A stretch of DNA of 6,174 nucleotides from Legionella genomosp. 1 (GTDB lineage Bacteria > Pseudomonadota > Gammaproteobacteria > Legionellales > Legionellaceae). The stretch is taken from positions 1-6,174 of the forward strand of contig CAMDMN010000138.1 in NCBI GenBank assembly GCA_945901965.1. Direction: 5' to 3'. Every line of letters starts with the position of its first letter. The stretch's first letter is position 1. The notes beneath the pieces are model-generated. The model did no database searches and was not told the origin of the DNA. It worked only from the letters and a program-made list of their open reading frames with translations. Shown here piece after piece: positions 6,048 through 6,174 of the stretch. A program made the position numbers and the translations under genes.

Positions 6048-6130
6048 GAAAGCATTATTTTCAATTAACATAGATAAACCAAAGTAGGTTGAACGTTTAG
6101 GCCTAATGGCACCGCATATAAGCATAGTAA

Positions 6131-6150
6131 CCTGGTTAGCAGCAACCAGG
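6131..6150. other. Perfect 7-bp hairpin upstream of ubiC
   Basis: CCTGGTT (6131-6137) and AACCAGG (6144-6150) are perfect inverted repeats around a six-base loop. The hairpin lies about 85 bases upstream of the preferred ubiC start and would be part of a ubiC leader, or of an upstream 3' end. Neither strand shows a T-run after it, and I found no convincing -35/-10 pair nearby. Its role is open, and a stem this short could be chance. Confidence 0.35.
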
Positions 6151-6174
6151 ATCACCGATAACTGTGAAATATTA

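Noticed and set aside
1..6174. CRISPR array, tRNA or rRNA gene, transposase, phage or toxin-antitoxin genes
   Set aside because: No regularly spaced direct repeats with spacers, no cloverleaf-forming stretch with a tRNA-like TTCRA loop, and no recombinase or toxin-like frames were found. Apart from short gaps the window is filled by the listed genes.

Overview
The window looks like chromosome from an AT-rich gammaproteobacterium, most likely Legionella or a close relative. G+C is roughly one third by eye; it was not computed. The basis is the set of gammaproteobacterial housekeeping genes (ybeY, ybeX/corC, a CpxR-type regulator, a XapA-type purine nucleoside phosphorylase, ubiC-ubiA), the low G+C, a Legionella-like multi-pass membrane protein of unknown function, and a long palindromic repeat of a type scattered through such genomes. 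The genus assignment is an inference from remembered families, not a search result.

Positions 1-61 hold the last 19 codons of a gene cut by the window edge. They encode three Lys-Gly-Ala-Cys repeats and a Cys/Ser/Gly-rich tail, like the ends of HvfA-type RiPP metallophore precursors. A strong hairpin (94-130) follows in the gap.

Positions 167-4590 hold six tightly packed plus-strand genes with gaps of 1, 5, 2, 21 and 9 bases, very probably one operon. In order they are a His-rich protein of the DUF6969 type, ybeY (16S rRNA maturation endonuclease), ybeX/corC (CBS-domain protein), an OmpR/CpxR-family response regulator without a partner kinase, an unrecognised membrane protein, and a XapA/PNP-II type purine nucleoside phosphorylase. 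In many gammaproteobacteria ybeY-ybeX sits between ybeZ and lnt. Here both of those neighbours are replaced.

Positions 4605-4690 hold a near-perfect inverted repeat of about 38 bases per arm, between two convergent transcription units. It is probably a REP/MITE-like element that may also stop transcription from both sides.

Positions 4702-6174 carry ubiC and ubiA on the minus strand, the first two steps of ubiquinone head-group synthesis. Chorismate lyase makes 4-hydroxybenzoate and the membrane prenyltransferase UbiA attaches the polyprenyl tail. Their reading frames overlap by four bases (TTGA), with ubiA starting at TTG behind a good Shine-Dalgarno site.

I found no clear new multi-gene system. 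The most interesting part is the left edge, where a KGAC-repeat peptide lies beside a His/Cys-rich protein of unknown function. Next come the orphan regulator and the unknown membrane protein inside a translation/purine operon.
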